Below, in pieces: positions 1-7,070 of a DNA stretch of 24,550 nt (the first letter of the stretch is position 1; each line of letters begins with the position of its first letter). This DNA is from Sulfurospirillum sp. UBA6790. GTDB lineage: Bacteria > Campylobacterota > Campylobacteria > Campylobacterales > Sulfurospirillaceae. The notes under the pieces were generated by a model that saw only the letters and a program-made list of their open reading frames with translations, was not told where the DNA came from and made no database searches. Where the stretch lies: positions 1-24,550 of the forward strand of contig DKFS01000043.1 in NCBI GenBank assembly GCA_002452855.1. Direction: 5' to 3'. Made by a program: the position numbers and the translations under genes.

Positions 1-902
1 CCTTTAACGTCGATCATCGTTTACGTGCAGAAGGTGTGCGTGATAGAGCAACGATTACGTACATTTCTAACGAATACGAACTTGGCGATTTTGGAGTTGG
101 GGGAATGCATCTTAAAATGGGTGGCTACATTACCAGCGGTAAAGTCTTTGCAGAGTCTTTGTATGCAGAGCGCGATGTGAAGTGGATTACCAGGGCGCAT
201 GTCAATAAAGTCGAAAAAGATAAAGTGCATTATGAAACACTCAGTGGTGAGATGAAAGAAGAGCCGTATGATTTTTCAATGCTGATTCCTCCTTTTGCAG
301 GGGCTGGTATGAAAGCACAAGATAAACATGGAGAAGATATTACCTCTAGCATCTTTAATCCGGGTGGATTTATGTTTGTGGACGCGGATTATTCCAAAGC
401 AACCGCACCGTATGAAGAGTGGGATGCCGCCGATTGGCCACGTACATGTCAAAATCAAAAATATAAAAATGTTTTCGCAGCAGGTATTGCGTTTGCTCCA
501 CCACACATCATCTCTAAACCGATGAAATCACCTAATGGAACACCGATTAATCCCACACCTCCACGTACAGGTATGCCAAGTGCGATGATGGGAAAAGCAG
601 TTGCGGCAAGTATTGTCGATATGATTAAAGGGGCGAGCGAGCCTACGCATACGGCATGTATGTCAGAGATGGGTGCTGCGTGTGTTGCAAGTGCTGGAAA
701 AGGACTCTTCTCAGGAACGGCTGTGGCAATGACAATGTACCCGATTATTCCTGATTATAAAAAATACCCTGATTATGGTAGAGATTTAGGGGTTACTTTT
801 GGAGAAATTGGTCTAGCAGGACACTGGGTGAAACACCTCTTACACCATGCGTTTATCTGGAAAGCCAAAATGAAACCGTTTTGGTCCATCATTCCTGAAT
901 AA
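1..902 (+). CDS. Sulfide:quinone oxidoreductase-like FAD-dependent oxidoreductase (3' part)
   Basis: The gene is cut by the window edge. The open frame runs from base 3, so the GTG at 36 is only an internal in-frame codon. About 300 C-terminal residues remain. The segment with NVFAAGIAFAPP matches the second FAD-contact region of the sulfide:quinone reductase family (usually FAVGVAVAIPP or similar). It is followed by the family's RTGMPSAMMGKAVAASI helix and a Cys in GAACVASAGKG, which fits the C-terminal redox-active cysteine. The tail (WVKHLLHHAFIWKAKMKPFW) is amphipathic and basic-aromatic, as expected for membrane attachment. SQR-family enzymes oxidise sulfide and pass electrons to the quinone pool. 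The N-terminal Rossmann motif and the partner cysteine are outside the window, so the SQR subtype, or a related flavoprotein function, cannot be settled here. Confidence 0.75.
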   Translation, partial: FNVDHRLRAEGVRDRATITYISNEYELGDFGVGGMHLKMGGYITSGKVFAESLYAERDVKWITRAHVNKVEKDKVHYETLSGEMKEEPYDFSMLIPPFAGAGMKAQDKHGEDITSSIFNPGGFMFVDADYSKATAPYEEWDAADWPRTCQNQKYKNVFAAGIAFAPPHIISKPMKSPNGTPINPTPPRTGMPSAMMGKAVAASIVDMIKGASEPTHTACMSEMGAACVASAGKGLFSGTAVAMTMYPIIPDYKKYPDYGRDLGVTFGEIGLAGHWVKHLLHHAFIWKAKMKPFWSIIPE

Positions 903-993
903 AGAGGTTTAACGTAGGCTCTTTTAGGCTTTACCTAAAAGGCGTGAGAAAAAAGTTCTGAAAGAACAAACAATAGACATAAAGGAGAATCTT

Positions 994-1143
994 ATGAAAT
1001 TAACACCGTATTCACAAAATGCATTTACGCCCATTCCTTCAAAGTTTACACTTTTTAGACGAACGTGTGTTATTTGGCAGTTTATCAAATTCATTATGAT
1101 TAACATCAGAATGACAATTTTAATCCTCAAATCACATCACTAA
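994..1143 (+). CDS. Small hypothetical protein, 49 aa
   Basis: This short ORF begins with ATG 6 nt after a near-perfect Shine-Dalgarno AAAGGAG (981-987) and ends at TAA 1141-1143. A strong terminator follows at 1167. The product starts MKLTPYSQNAFTPIPSKF. From about residue 27 to 45 it is mostly hydrophobic with scattered basic residues (CVIWQFIKFIMINIRMTILIL), then ends KSHH, so it could be a single-pass or peripheral membrane peptide. It lies about 90 nt downstream of the SQR-like gene on the same strand and may be co-transcribed with it. I do not recognise the family. The RBS, the dense hydrophobic patch and the terminator just behind it argue for a real gene over chance. Confidence 0.6.
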   Translation: MKLTPYSQNAFTPIPSKFTLFRRTCVIWQFIKFIMINIRMTILILKSHH

Positions 1144-1147
1144 AAAG

Positions 1148-1159
1148 ATTACATGTAAT
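1148..1159. repeat. TTACATGTAA-type palindrome, copy 1
   Basis: Perfect 12-bp palindrome ATTACATGTAAT, starting 5 nt after the stop codon of the 49-aa ORF and just before its terminator. Confidence 0.8.
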
Positions 1160-1166
1160 ACTTACT

Positions 1167-1202
1167 TGCCTCTTGTTTAAATGAAAACAAGAGGCATTTT
1201 TT
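1167..1202 (+). terminator. Rho-independent terminator
   Basis: TGCCTCTTGTTT (1167-1178) pairs perfectly with AAACAAGAGGCA (1185-1196) across a 6-nt loop and is followed by six T residues. It ends the SQR-like/small-ORF transcript ahead of queE. Confidence 0.9.
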
Positions 1203-1229
1203 CAAATAAAGCTCTAAACCATTTCTTTG

Positions 1230-1235
1230 TATAAT
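1230..1235 (+). promoter_or_regulatory. Candidate -10 element of the queE-queC promoter
   Basis: TATAAT in the context TTTGTATAATT, 60 nt before the queE start and after the upstream terminator. No clear -35 is visible, which is usual for sigma-70 promoters in Campylobacterota. The leader between here and 1296 shows no preQ1 riboswitch-like fold. Confidence 0.55.
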
Positions 1236-1295
1236 TAAGACAATAACGTATGAACACTAATTCTGTTTGGTACGATTTACAAGGATAGACGCACG

Positions 1296-1874
1296 ATGTT
1301 AAAAGTGGTAGAAATTTTTTATTCGATTCAAGGTGAGGGCACGCAAGTGGGTGTTCCTTCTATTTTTATTCGCCTCTACGGATGCAATCTGACGTGCGCT
1401 TTTTGTGATGAGTTATTGCATAAAGGCGAGTATGAAACCCTCAGTTTTGATGAGGTCTTAAATCGCATAAAATCATTTCCTTCGATGCATGTTATCATCA
1501 CGGGAGGTGAGCCAAGCATCTATAATCTGAATGGGTTTATCGAATATTTGCAAGCGTATATGTACTCCGTAGCCGTTGAGAGCAATGGGTTTAATTTTCA
1601 AAATATCGTAAACGCCAATTGGATTACTTACAGCCCAAAAAACTGGGACGATATCGCAAAACATGGCTATGATGAGGTGAAATTCATTGTAGCACAAGAC
1701 TCTCCTGTGGAAAAAATTCTTGATTTTAAAAGCTATAAGCCTATTTTTATTCAACCACAAAACGAGATAGACCGTCCGAATATGAATAATGTGAACTTTT
1801 GCATTGAGTTTGTCAAAGCGCATCCTCAATTTATCTTCAGTGCGCAGTTGCATAAATTTTTAGGAGTTGCGTAA
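1296..1874 (+). CDS. queE: 7-carboxy-7-deazaguanine synthase (radical SAM)
   Basis: QueE converts 6-carboxy-tetrahydropterin to 7-carboxy-7-deazaguanine, the radical-SAM step on the way to preQ0 and queuosine. The N-terminus FYSIQGEGTQVG and PSIFIRLYGCNLTCAFCD carries the canonical CxxxCxxC cluster motif (Cys30, Cys34, Cys37). TGGEP at residues 69-73 is the SAM-contact motif, and the end SAQLHKFLGV matches the conserved QLHK/QTHK tail of the family. At 192 aa it is shorter than E. coli QueE (223 aa) but has all the landmarks. The ATG at 1296 fits the conserved N-terminus. Its stop overlaps the start of queC by one base (TAATG), so the two are translationally coupled. The queD and folE genes that would supply the substrate are not in this window. 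Confidence 0.93.
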   Translation: MLKVVEIFYSIQGEGTQVGVPSIFIRLYGCNLTCAFCDELLHKGEYETLSFDEVLNRIKSFPSMHVIITGGEPSIYNLNGFIEYLQAYMYSVAVESNGFNFQNIVNANWITYSPKNWDDIAKHGYDEVKFIVAQDSPVEKILDFKSYKPIFIQPQNEIDRPNMNNVNFCIEFVKAHPQFIFSAQLHKFLGVA

Positions 1875-2542
1875 TGAGTCGGGCGTTGGTTGTCTTTAGC
1901 GGTGGACAAGACAGTACAACATGTTTGGGTTGGGCAAAAAATCGTTTTAACTATGTAGAAACCATTACGTTTGATTATGGACAAAAGCATCGTGTTGAAA
2001 TTGCTCAAGCTGGGAAAATCGCATCATTATTGGGTGTCAAAAATACGTTGCTCAGTTTGGATGCCTTTACTCAACTGAACGATTCCGCATTGATTGATGG
2101 TACACAAGACATTGGCGCACATCATAGAACGCACACCAATCTACCTGCTTCATTTGTACCCAATCGCAATGCCATCTTTTTTACACTCGCACATGCTTTT
2201 GCTCAAAAACAAGACATCAATCATATTATCATTGGAGTCAATCAGACCGATTATTCTGGGTATCCTGATTGTAGAGAACCTTTTGTAAAAGCGTTGGAAG
2301 TTGCTCTTAATCTTGGAAGCGAAGCAGACATTACGTTTCACTATCCTTTAATGCATTTGACAAAAGCTGAAACATTTAAACTCTCACAGGAGGAAGGTGT
2401 TTTAGAACTCGTTCTCAATGAATCGCATACATGCTATAATGGTGACCATGGGCATAAACACGCTTGGGGTTATGGCTGTGGAGAGTGCCCTGCGTGCGTG
2501 TTGCGAAAAATTGGCTGGGAGACGTACGCTAAAATGCTTTAA
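1874..2542 (+). CDS. queC: 7-cyano-7-deazaguanine (preQ0) synthase
   Basis: QueC uses ATP and ammonia to turn 7-carboxy-7-deazaguanine, the QueE product, into preQ0. The PP-loop SGGQDSTTC sits at residues 9-17. The C-terminal zinc site is complete: Cys187, Cys202, Cys205 and Cys208 in CYNGDHGH...GCGECPAC. The length (222 aa) is normal. The gene overlaps queE by one base, as expected for consecutive steps of one pathway. PreQ0 feeds queuosine tRNA modification; in some bacteria it also feeds 7-deazaguanine DNA modification, but no dpd genes are visible here. Confidence 0.95.
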   Translation: MSRALVVFSGGQDSTTCLGWAKNRFNYVETITFDYGQKHRVEIAQAGKIASLLGVKNTLLSLDAFTQLNDSALIDGTQDIGAHHRTHTNLPASFVPNRNAIFFTLAHAFAQKQDINHIIIGVNQTDYSGYPDCREPFVKALEVALNLGSEADITFHYPLMHLTKAETFKLSQEEGVLELVLNESHTCYNGDHGHKHAWGYGCGECPACVLRKIGWETYAKML

Positions 2543-2546
2543 CGCG

Positions 2547-2560
2547 TTTTACATGTAAAA
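2547..2560. repeat. TTACATGTAA-type palindrome, copy 2
   Basis: Perfect 14-bp palindrome TTTTACATGTAAAA starting 5 nt after the queC stop codon and about 40 nt before the kinase start. Confidence 0.85.
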
Positions 2561-2600
2561 ATAAATATGCGGTTTTGGCATTATGTCAAAGGAGCTTTTA

Positions 2601-4313
2601 ATGAGTGTTAAATCTTCTTTTTTTATGTTAGCGATGCTGACATTTTTGCTGATGATTGGTTTTGAGTTTATCAACTGGAAAGATGACCGAAAAGAAGTTA
2701 CCTTAAAAGCGGAACAGTACGCACAAGAGAGTGTTCAAAGTTTTAAAAAAGTCTTAACACTTAAATCAGATGCTTTTAAAAAACAAGCATTGGATTATGC
2801 GAGTTGGAATGATTTAGCGCATTACACCCATACAAAAGATAAGACATGGGCGCAAGATAATTTAGCAGGCAGTAGCACTTCGTTTGGTATTGATGGTTTT
2901 TACATCATTGATGCATCGAAAAATGTTCTTTTCACCGAAACAGAAAAGGCATTTTTGAAGCCTATCGCTTCTTTGATTGATTTAAATCTTCTCAACGTTA
3001 AAAGTCCAGAATTAAACCATTTTTTCATCAAAACAGAACAAGGAATCGTTGAATTCTTTATTGCACCGATTCATCGGGTTGAGCAGAAAATCAGTAATGA
3101 TAGTTTAGCGCAAGGCTTTGTGATTATTGCGAAAATGTGGGATGAAACGTTTATGGAGGAGCTTAATGCTTATGGCATTGCTCATATCAGTACACGTTTG
3201 CTTCCTCTTAATACGTATAACATTATGTACGAACTTCCTTTGTATAGGCTTGATGGAAAAGTAGCAACAAAAATTTATGTGTATGTGCAAAATCGTATGG
3301 GCGAAGTGTTAGATACGTATGCAATGGAAGATATGAAGCTGAGTGTCATTCACTCGCTCATTTTGATGGTTGTTTTTGCCCTGCTGATTGCTAAGTTTAT
3401 CTCTGTGCCATTACGTGATATTACGCTTGCATTAAAGAAGCAACACAAAGAGCCTTTAAAGCCTTATTTATCAAAAAAGAATGAGTATGGTTCCATCGCA
3501 ATCGCTTTAAATGAAGCGTTTGAAACGAAAAAAGCCCTTGAATCCCTCAATCAAAATCTTGAAAAGAAAATCCATGACGAAGTCGCCAACAATAGGCTGA
3601 AAGACAGGGTTTTATTTCAGCAAGCCAAACTTGCCGCACTTGGGGAGATGCTGACGAATATTGCGCATCAATGGCGACAGCCTTTAGCAACCATTAGTGT
3701 AATTGTGAGTAAACTCTATTTGAAAAATCAAAGTGAGAAAATCACCCCTGAACTCTTAAATGATGAAATTCATCATTTAAGAGTTTTGATTCAAGAGATG
3801 TCCACGACGATAGATGATTTTAAAGACTTTTTTCAATCCGATAAGGAAAAAAGCGAATTTTCTCTTTTTACCTGTATAGAAGAGAGTGTGCGTATTAGCG
3901 ATGGGGGACTTTCAAAAGGTATGATTGCTATCACCATCGACTGTCCGCAATCTCTTCTTCTGCATGGCTTAAAAAAAGAGCTTTCACATGTTTTCTTGGT
4001 GTTAATCAATAATGCAAAAGATGCTATCGTGGAGCGAAAAATTGATCAGGGGATAGTGTTTATCAAAGCGTATGAACAAGAGCATTACGTCATTATTGAG
4101 GTCTGCGATAACGCTGGAGGTGTGGAGGAAGGCATGCTTCCTCGTCTGTTTGACCCTTTCTTTACGACAAAAGCTGAAAAACAAGGAAGCGGTGTGGGGC
4201 TTTATATCTCCAAGCAGATTATCGAGCAGGGGATGCAAGGCTCAATGAATGCTACAAATACTGAGGAAGGTCTATGCGTTAGCATCGTACTTCCGAAAGA
4301 AGAGTCGTTGTAG
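2601..4313 (+). CDS. Membrane sensor histidine kinase with CHASE4-like sensor domain
   Basis: An upstream in-frame ATG (2583) exists, but AAAGGAG at 2588-2594 lies 6 nt before the ATG at 2601, so translation most likely starts there (570 aa). The order is: transmembrane helix 1 (about residues 5-21); an extracytoplasmic domain with YASWNDLAHYTHTKDKTWAQ, the D/W-rich signature of CHASE4; transmembrane helix 2 (about 246-267); a linker and coiled coil; and the H-box IAHQWRQPL with phospho-acceptor His356. The C-terminal ATPase has an N-box (LVLINNAKDAI), G1 (DNAGGVEEG), an F-box (DPFFTTK) and G2 (GSGVGLYIS). The HQWRQPL H-box type is common in Campylobacterota. No response regulator is adjacent, so it is an orphan kinase and its partner and ligand are unknown. 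Confidence 0.88.
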   Translation: MSVKSSFFMLAMLTFLLMIGFEFINWKDDRKEVTLKAEQYAQESVQSFKKVLTLKSDAFKKQALDYASWNDLAHYTHTKDKTWAQDNLAGSSTSFGIDGFYIIDASKNVLFTETEKAFLKPIASLIDLNLLNVKSPELNHFFIKTEQGIVEFFIAPIHRVEQKISNDSLAQGFVIIAKMWDETFMEELNAYGIAHISTRLLPLNTYNIMYELPLYRLDGKVATKIYVYVQNRMGEVLDTYAMEDMKLSVIHSLILMVVFALLIAKFISVPLRDITLALKKQHKEPLKPYLSKKNEYGSIAIALNEAFETKKALESLNQNLEKKIHDEVANNRLKDRVLFQQAKLAALGEMLTNIAHQWRQPLATISVIVSKLYLKNQSEKITPELLNDEIHHLRVLIQEMSTTIDDFKDFFQSDKEKSEFSLFTCIEESVRISDGGLSKGMIAITIDCPQSLLLHGLKKELSHVFLVLINNAKDAIVERKIDQGIVFIKAYEQEHYVIIEVCDNAGGVEEGMLPRLFDPFFTTKAEKQGSGVGLYISKQIIEQGMQGSMNATNTEEGLCVSIVLPKEESL

Positions 4314-4335
4314 GTTCAGAGGAGCGCCTCTGAAC
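4314..4335. terminator. Hairpin between convergent genes
   Basis: GTTCAGAGG (4314-4322) and CCTCTGAAC (4327-4335) form a perfect 9-bp stem with a 4-nt loop. It exactly fills the gap between the kinase stop codon and the stop codon of the convergent reductase gene. There is no clear T-run on either side, so a shared bidirectional terminator is likely but not certain. Confidence 0.6.
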
Positions 4336-4336
4336 G

Positions 4337-4900
4337 TTATTCGGAAAGAAATTTCACAAGAGACGTACCCCAATCTTCGCTTTTGAGTATGGCTTGATAG
4401 TTTGAAATGTCTCTTTTAAGCGATTCTGGTTTGAGTTTCATCGCCGCATACGATGCAAAAATTCCACGAAATTCCATGCCTATAAAGGCAATCGTTGATT
4501 GCAGAGGTCTTAGGTATTCACTGAGCGTAAAATTATTATAAAAACCCGCTTGGTAAGCATACTCTGGTGAGCCAGCACTGACAACGATTTTACTCTCTTT
4601 TCCTGCAAGTTTATTACCATCAGGTCCAAAAGCAAAACCATAACTCAACACTTTATCTTGCCACTCTTTTAATATTGCTGGTGCACTATACCAATAAAGT
4701 GGAAACTGAAAGATAATACGTTCATGTTGTAAAAGAAGTGCTTGTTCTTTCGCAACATCGATGGCTTCAACGGTTTTGTACGTTGCATACAAGTCATGTA
4801 CGGTAATATCTGGTTCATTTTTAATACTTTCAATCAGGGCTTTATTGATGGTTGATTCGTTTATATTGGGATGTGCCAAAATAATCAATGTTTTTTTCAT
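4337..4900 (-). CDS. Flavodoxin-fold NAD(P)H-dependent oxidoreductase (quinone reductase family)
   Basis: The 187-aa product has the features of the KefF/YwrO/NQO1-like flavodoxin-2 family. These include the N-terminal strand and phosphate loop LIILAHPNINESTINKAL, and the flavin-binding segment IIFQFPLYWYSAPAILKEWQ with the conserved FPxYWYSxPxxxKxW pattern, followed by the VLSYGFAFG segment. Such enzymes reduce quinones and other electrophiles by two electrons using FMN/FAD. ATG 4900 is preceded by AAGGAG at a good distance. It is transcribed divergently from the HxlR regulator gene with 124 bp between the starts. This pairing usually means that the regulator represses the reductase and responds to the same electrophilic or redox stress. 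Confidence 0.85.
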   Translation of the reverse strand: MKKTLIILAHPNINESTINKALIESIKNEPDITVHDLYATYKTVEAIDVAKEQALLLQHERIIFQFPLYWYSAPAILKEWQDKVLSYGFAFGPDGNKLAGKESKIVVSAGSPEYAYQAGFYNNFTLSEYLRPLQSTIAFIGMEFRGIFASYAAMKLKPESLKRDISNYQAILKSEDWGTSLVKFLSE

Positions 4901-4949
4901 AGGGTCTCCTTAAATAAATTAGAAAAATATATACTTAAACAACTTATAA

Positions 4950-4976
4950 TTACCTTACAGAAAAAAAAGTAAGTAA
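4950..4976. promoter_or_regulatory. Candidate HxlR operator in the divergent promoter region
   Basis: TTACCTTAC (4950-4958) and GTAAGTAA (4969-4976) form an imperfect inverted repeat around an A-rich 10-bp spacer. HxlR-family proteins such as YodB bind dyads with TACT/AGTA-like arms between divergent genes. The assignment is an inference from symmetry and position. Confidence 0.4.
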
Positions 4977-4995
4977 AGAACAAAAATGGAGATTG

Positions 4996-5004
4996 TGGTA
5001 TAAT
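4996..5004 (+). promoter_or_regulatory. Extended -10 promoter of the HxlR gene
   Basis: TGGTATAAT is a full TGn-TATAAT extended -10, 20 nt before the ATG at 5025. The resulting leader would be only about 14 nt. Confidence 0.6.
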
Positions 5005-5024
5005 AATCGAAAGAGGTGAATATT

Positions 5025-5369
5025 ATGATAACAATAGATGACAAAACATTTCATTGTCCCGTAGAACTTACGTTGGACATCATTAACGATAAAAGTAAAA
5101 TTTATATTGTGTATATTTTACTAGGTGGTCAGAAACGCTTTAAAGATATTTGCGAAGCATTTCCCCAAATTACGCAAAAAACAGTGACGCAGAAACTCAA
5201 AGAGCTTGAAGCAGACCATATTATTGAGCGTACCGTGTTTGCAGAAGTCCCACCACGCGTTGAGTATGCCTTAAGTCCTATCGGAAAAGAGCTTGAAAAA
5301 GTATTGGGTTCTATGCACGCTTTTGGTGAAGCATATGCAGCGCAATACGGCTGTAAGAATGAGAAATAA
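5025..5369 (+). CDS. HxlR-family winged-helix transcriptional regulator
   Basis: The ATG at 5025 is preferred over the in-frame GTG at 5016, because that GTG lies within the AGAGGTGA ribosome binding site of the ATG. The product (114 aa) is a MarR-like winged helix of the HxlR type. It begins with a short strand and FHCPVELTLDII, whose single Cys is at the conserved sensing position of thiol-responsive members (YodB, HypR, QorR). The helix-turn-helix and wing follow (RFKDICEAFPQITQKTVTQK, then LKELEADHIIERTVFAEVPPRVEYALSPIG). Its divergent neighbour is a quinone-reductase-like flavoprotein, which supports a role in sensing quinones, aldehydes or disulfide stress. Confidence 0.9.
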   Translation: MITIDDKTFHCPVELTLDIINDKSKIYIVYILLGGQKRFKDICEAFPQITQKTVTQKLKELEADHIIERTVFAEVPPRVEYALSPIGKELEKVLGSMHAFGEAYAAQYGCKNEK

Positions 5370-5372
5370 ACG

Positions 5373-5382
5373 TTACATGTAA
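5373..5382. repeat. TTACATGTAA-type palindrome, copy 3
   Basis: TTACATGTAA starting 4 nt after the hxlR-family stop codon. It lies immediately upstream of the candidate -10 TACAAT (5386-5391) of the hepT-like gene. Confidence 0.8.
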
Positions 5383-5385
5383 AGA

Positions 5386-5391
5386 TACAAT
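5386..5391 (+). promoter_or_regulatory. Candidate -10 of the HEPN/MNT operon
   Basis: TACAAT, 27 nt before the ATG at 5418. The palindrome at 5373 overlaps the spacer upstream of it. No strong -35 is seen. Confidence 0.4.
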
Positions 5392-5417
5392 AGACTGAAA
5401 CATTAAAAGGTGAAGGC

Positions 5418-5819
5418 ATGAGTGATATACTGATCCGCTTTAGGCAACGTTTTGCAAACTACCAAAAATCTCTGAAACAGCTTAAAATCACGGTGGAAAA
5501 AGAGAGTCTCAATGAGATCGAAAAAGCAGGGCTTATCCAGTTTTTTGAAGTGGGATTTGAACTCGCGTGGAAAGTGATGAAAGACTACCTTGTGGCGGAA
5601 GGCTATGAGGTCAAAAGTCCGCGTGAGACGATTAAACAAGCATATCAATACGGCTTAATTGACGATGGTGCGTTGTGGCTTGAGGCTTTGGAAAAACGTA
5701 ATCTTAGTGCGCATACGTATGATGAAACCATTTTGGATGAGCTTGAAAAACTCATTGTTCAAACCTACTTCCCGATAATGGAAAAACTCTACGATGTATT
5801 GGCAAAAAAGACATGCTAG
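5418..5819 (+). CDS. hepT: HepT-like HEPN toxin (HI0074 family)
   Basis: The 133-aa all-helical protein matches the HI0074 nucleotidyltransferase-partner family: FFEVGFELAWKVMKDYL, then SPRETIKQAYQYGLID, then the catalytic motif. The HEPN motif RX4HXY is intact as RNLSAHTY (Arg94, His99, Tyr101). In characterised HepT proteins this motif forms an RNase site, and its Tyr is the residue that the partner nucleotidyltransferase AMPylates to neutralise the toxin. AGGTG precedes the ATG. The gene overlaps the MNT gene by 7 nt, with the toxin first, which is common for this family. Toxicity is inferred; HI0074-type proteins were first described simply as the partner subunit of the nucleotidyltransferase. 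Confidence 0.87.
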   Translation: MSDILIRFRQRFANYQKSLKQLKITVEKESLNEIEKAGLIQFFEVGFELAWKVMKDYLVAEGYEVKSPRETIKQAYQYGLIDDGALWLEALEKRNLSAHTYDETILDELEKLIVQTYFPIMEKLYDVLAKKTC

Positions 5820-6118
5820 GGTTGAGTGAAACAGAACTCTCAACCTTGCGCGAAGTCTTCGCCAAGTTCGATGCCATCGAAGAAATCATCCTTTTTGGCT
5901 CTCGCGCTCGTGGAACCCACCAAAAAGGCTCTGACGTTGACCTCGCCATTAAAGGCAAAAATATCGACTTAAATACTCTTGCAAAACTTATCTATACTCT
6001 TGAAGAAGAGACCAATTTGCCTTACTTTTTTGACGTGATGATTTATGATAAGATTAGTGATGAAGCGTTGAAGAAGGCGATAGATAAGGGTGGGGAAAGA
6101 ATATATGCTGGAATATAG
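5813..6118 (+). CDS. mntA: MntA-like minimal nucleotidyltransferase antitoxin
   Basis: This 101-aa protein is a minimal nucleotidyltransferase of the polymerase-beta superfamily. Its metal and nucleotide motif GSX10DXD is complete in GSRARGTHQKGSDVDLA (Gly29, Ser30, Asp41, Asp43). A third acidic position may be supplied by FFDVMIYD. In MntA/HepT systems this enzyme transfers AMP to the HEPN protein. The ATG lies inside the end of the upstream gene (7-nt overlap), so synthesis of the pair is coupled. The stop codon is followed after 2 nt by the start of the next gene. Confidence 0.88.
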   Translation: MLGLSETELSTLREVFAKFDAIEEIILFGSRARGTHQKGSDVDLAIKGKNIDLNTLAKLIYTLEEETNLPYFFDVMIYDKISDEALKKAIDKGGERIYAGI

Positions 6119-6120
6119 AC

Positions 6121-6726
6121 ATGCTTGAAACTTTGGGAATAATTGCAACAGTTTTAGGAATTATTACTGGTATTGGTTATTTACTCGAAAAATTTTTTGT
6201 TTATTTAAAACAACGAAATGAAAAAAAGAAACAAATTATTAGTGCTTTGCATGTCGATAATATTCCTGAAATACAAGAAGCTAAAAGAGATGTGTTTGAT
6301 ATTAGTAATTTGAGATTTATAGAGAGTTTACCTGAAGAGAGAGCTTTAGTTTATAAAAATGCTCATAAAAAATGGGATACAGGCGTTACTTCTTCAATGA
6401 GAGAGGGTAATTATGATGTCATAGAATTTTTAAAAGATACGTGGCTCAAGTTATCTGAATTTTATACATCACACAATTTTGAAGGTAAAACATCAGAAGA
6501 ATATATTGATGATTATATAAAAAAACGATTTGCTTTTCATCGAGCAAAGCATATGCCGAATGGTCAAATTCAAAGTGGCACGATAGTTCATGTTATGGTT
6601 GGTGCAGATGTTATTACTGATATAGAAATACTGATAGATGAGATAGTCGGAACATTATCATTTTATAACGAAAACTTCGATTATTTAGCTTGGAAAGAAA
6701 AGTGGACAGTTAATAATCCATCTTAA
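6121..6726 (+). CDS. Membrane-anchored hypothetical protein
   Basis: I do not recognise this 201-aa protein. Residues 1-30 form one hydrophobic helix (LGIIATVLGIITGIGYLL), followed by a lysine-rich stretch (KQRNEKKKQ) that should stay in the cytoplasm. The remainder is a soluble, charged, probably helical cytoplasmic domain with no motif I can name. Base composition is visibly more AT-rich than in the flanking genes, with many AAA, ATT and GAA codons and few G/C third positions. This suggests recent acquisition. It starts 2 nt after the mntA-like stop codon, so it is probably read with the HEPN/MNT pair. Confidence 0.65.
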   Translation: MLETLGIIATVLGIITGIGYLLEKFFVYLKQRNEKKKQIISALHVDNIPEIQEAKRDVFDISNLRFIESLPEERALVYKNAHKKWDTGVTSSMREGNYDVIEFLKDTWLKLSEFYTSHNFEGKTSEEYIDDYIKKRFAFHRAKHMPNGQIQSGTIVHVMVGADVITDIEILIDEIVGTLSFYNENFDYLAWKEKWTVNNPS

Positions 6727-6738
6727 AAGGATTTATAA

Positions 6739-7068
6739 ATGCAAATGACCGACATTCCATTCAGCACAACCGATTGGAACAGCATAGAAAAAGTAGAGCA
6801 TAAAGGCGAAAGTGGCAGTGCATTTTGGCGAACGAAGCAATGCGGAAGCATTCGCGTGCGTATGGTGGAGTATACGGCTGGGTACAAAGCCGATCATTGG
6901 TGTCAGAAAGGGCATATTCTGCTCTGTTTGGAAGGTGAGCTTTACACGGAACTTGAAAACGGTGAGGTGCATCTTTTGAAAGCAGGCATGAGTTATGAAG
7001 TTGCCGATGAGACGATGGCACATCGTTCGTATACGAATATCGGAGCGAAGCTTTTTATTGTTGATTGA
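6739..7068 (+). CDS. DHCW-motif cupin-fold protein
   Basis: The 109-aa single-domain cupin has the features of the small DHCW-motif cupin family: an N-terminal DIPFSTTDWNSIEKVEHKGE-type opening, the core ADHWCQKGHILLCLEGEL, and a C-terminal AHRSYTNIGAKLFIVD. The two His, Cys and Glu residues of the core could bind a metal. The function of this family is unknown. AAAAGGA lies 7 nt before the ATG. GC content and codon use return to normal here after the AT-rich gene upstream. Confidence 0.82.
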   Translation: MQMTDIPFSTTDWNSIEKVEHKGESGSAFWRTKQCGSIRVRMVEYTAGYKADHWCQKGHILLCLEGELYTELENGEVHLLKAGMSYEVADETMAHRSYTNIGAKLFIVD

Positions 7069-7070
7069 TT

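Noticed and set aside
924..1130. 68-codon ORF on the - strand
   Set aside because: It is antisense to the + strand small ORF, which has the strong ribosome binding site and terminator; no comparable signals on the - strand.
1148..1159. TTACATGTAA palindromes as Rho-independent terminators
   Set aside because: The stems are four or five A-U pairs without a GC core, and a true terminator follows at 1167; several copies lie inside genes.
1203..1295. preQ1 riboswitch ahead of queE-queC
   Set aside because: No hairpin with an A-rich tail and pseudoknot partner near the ribosome binding site could be drawn; the leader looks unstructured.
2583..2600. Upstream ATG of the CHASE4-type kinase
   Set aside because: The AAAGGAG between the two ATGs is placed correctly only for the ATG at 2601.
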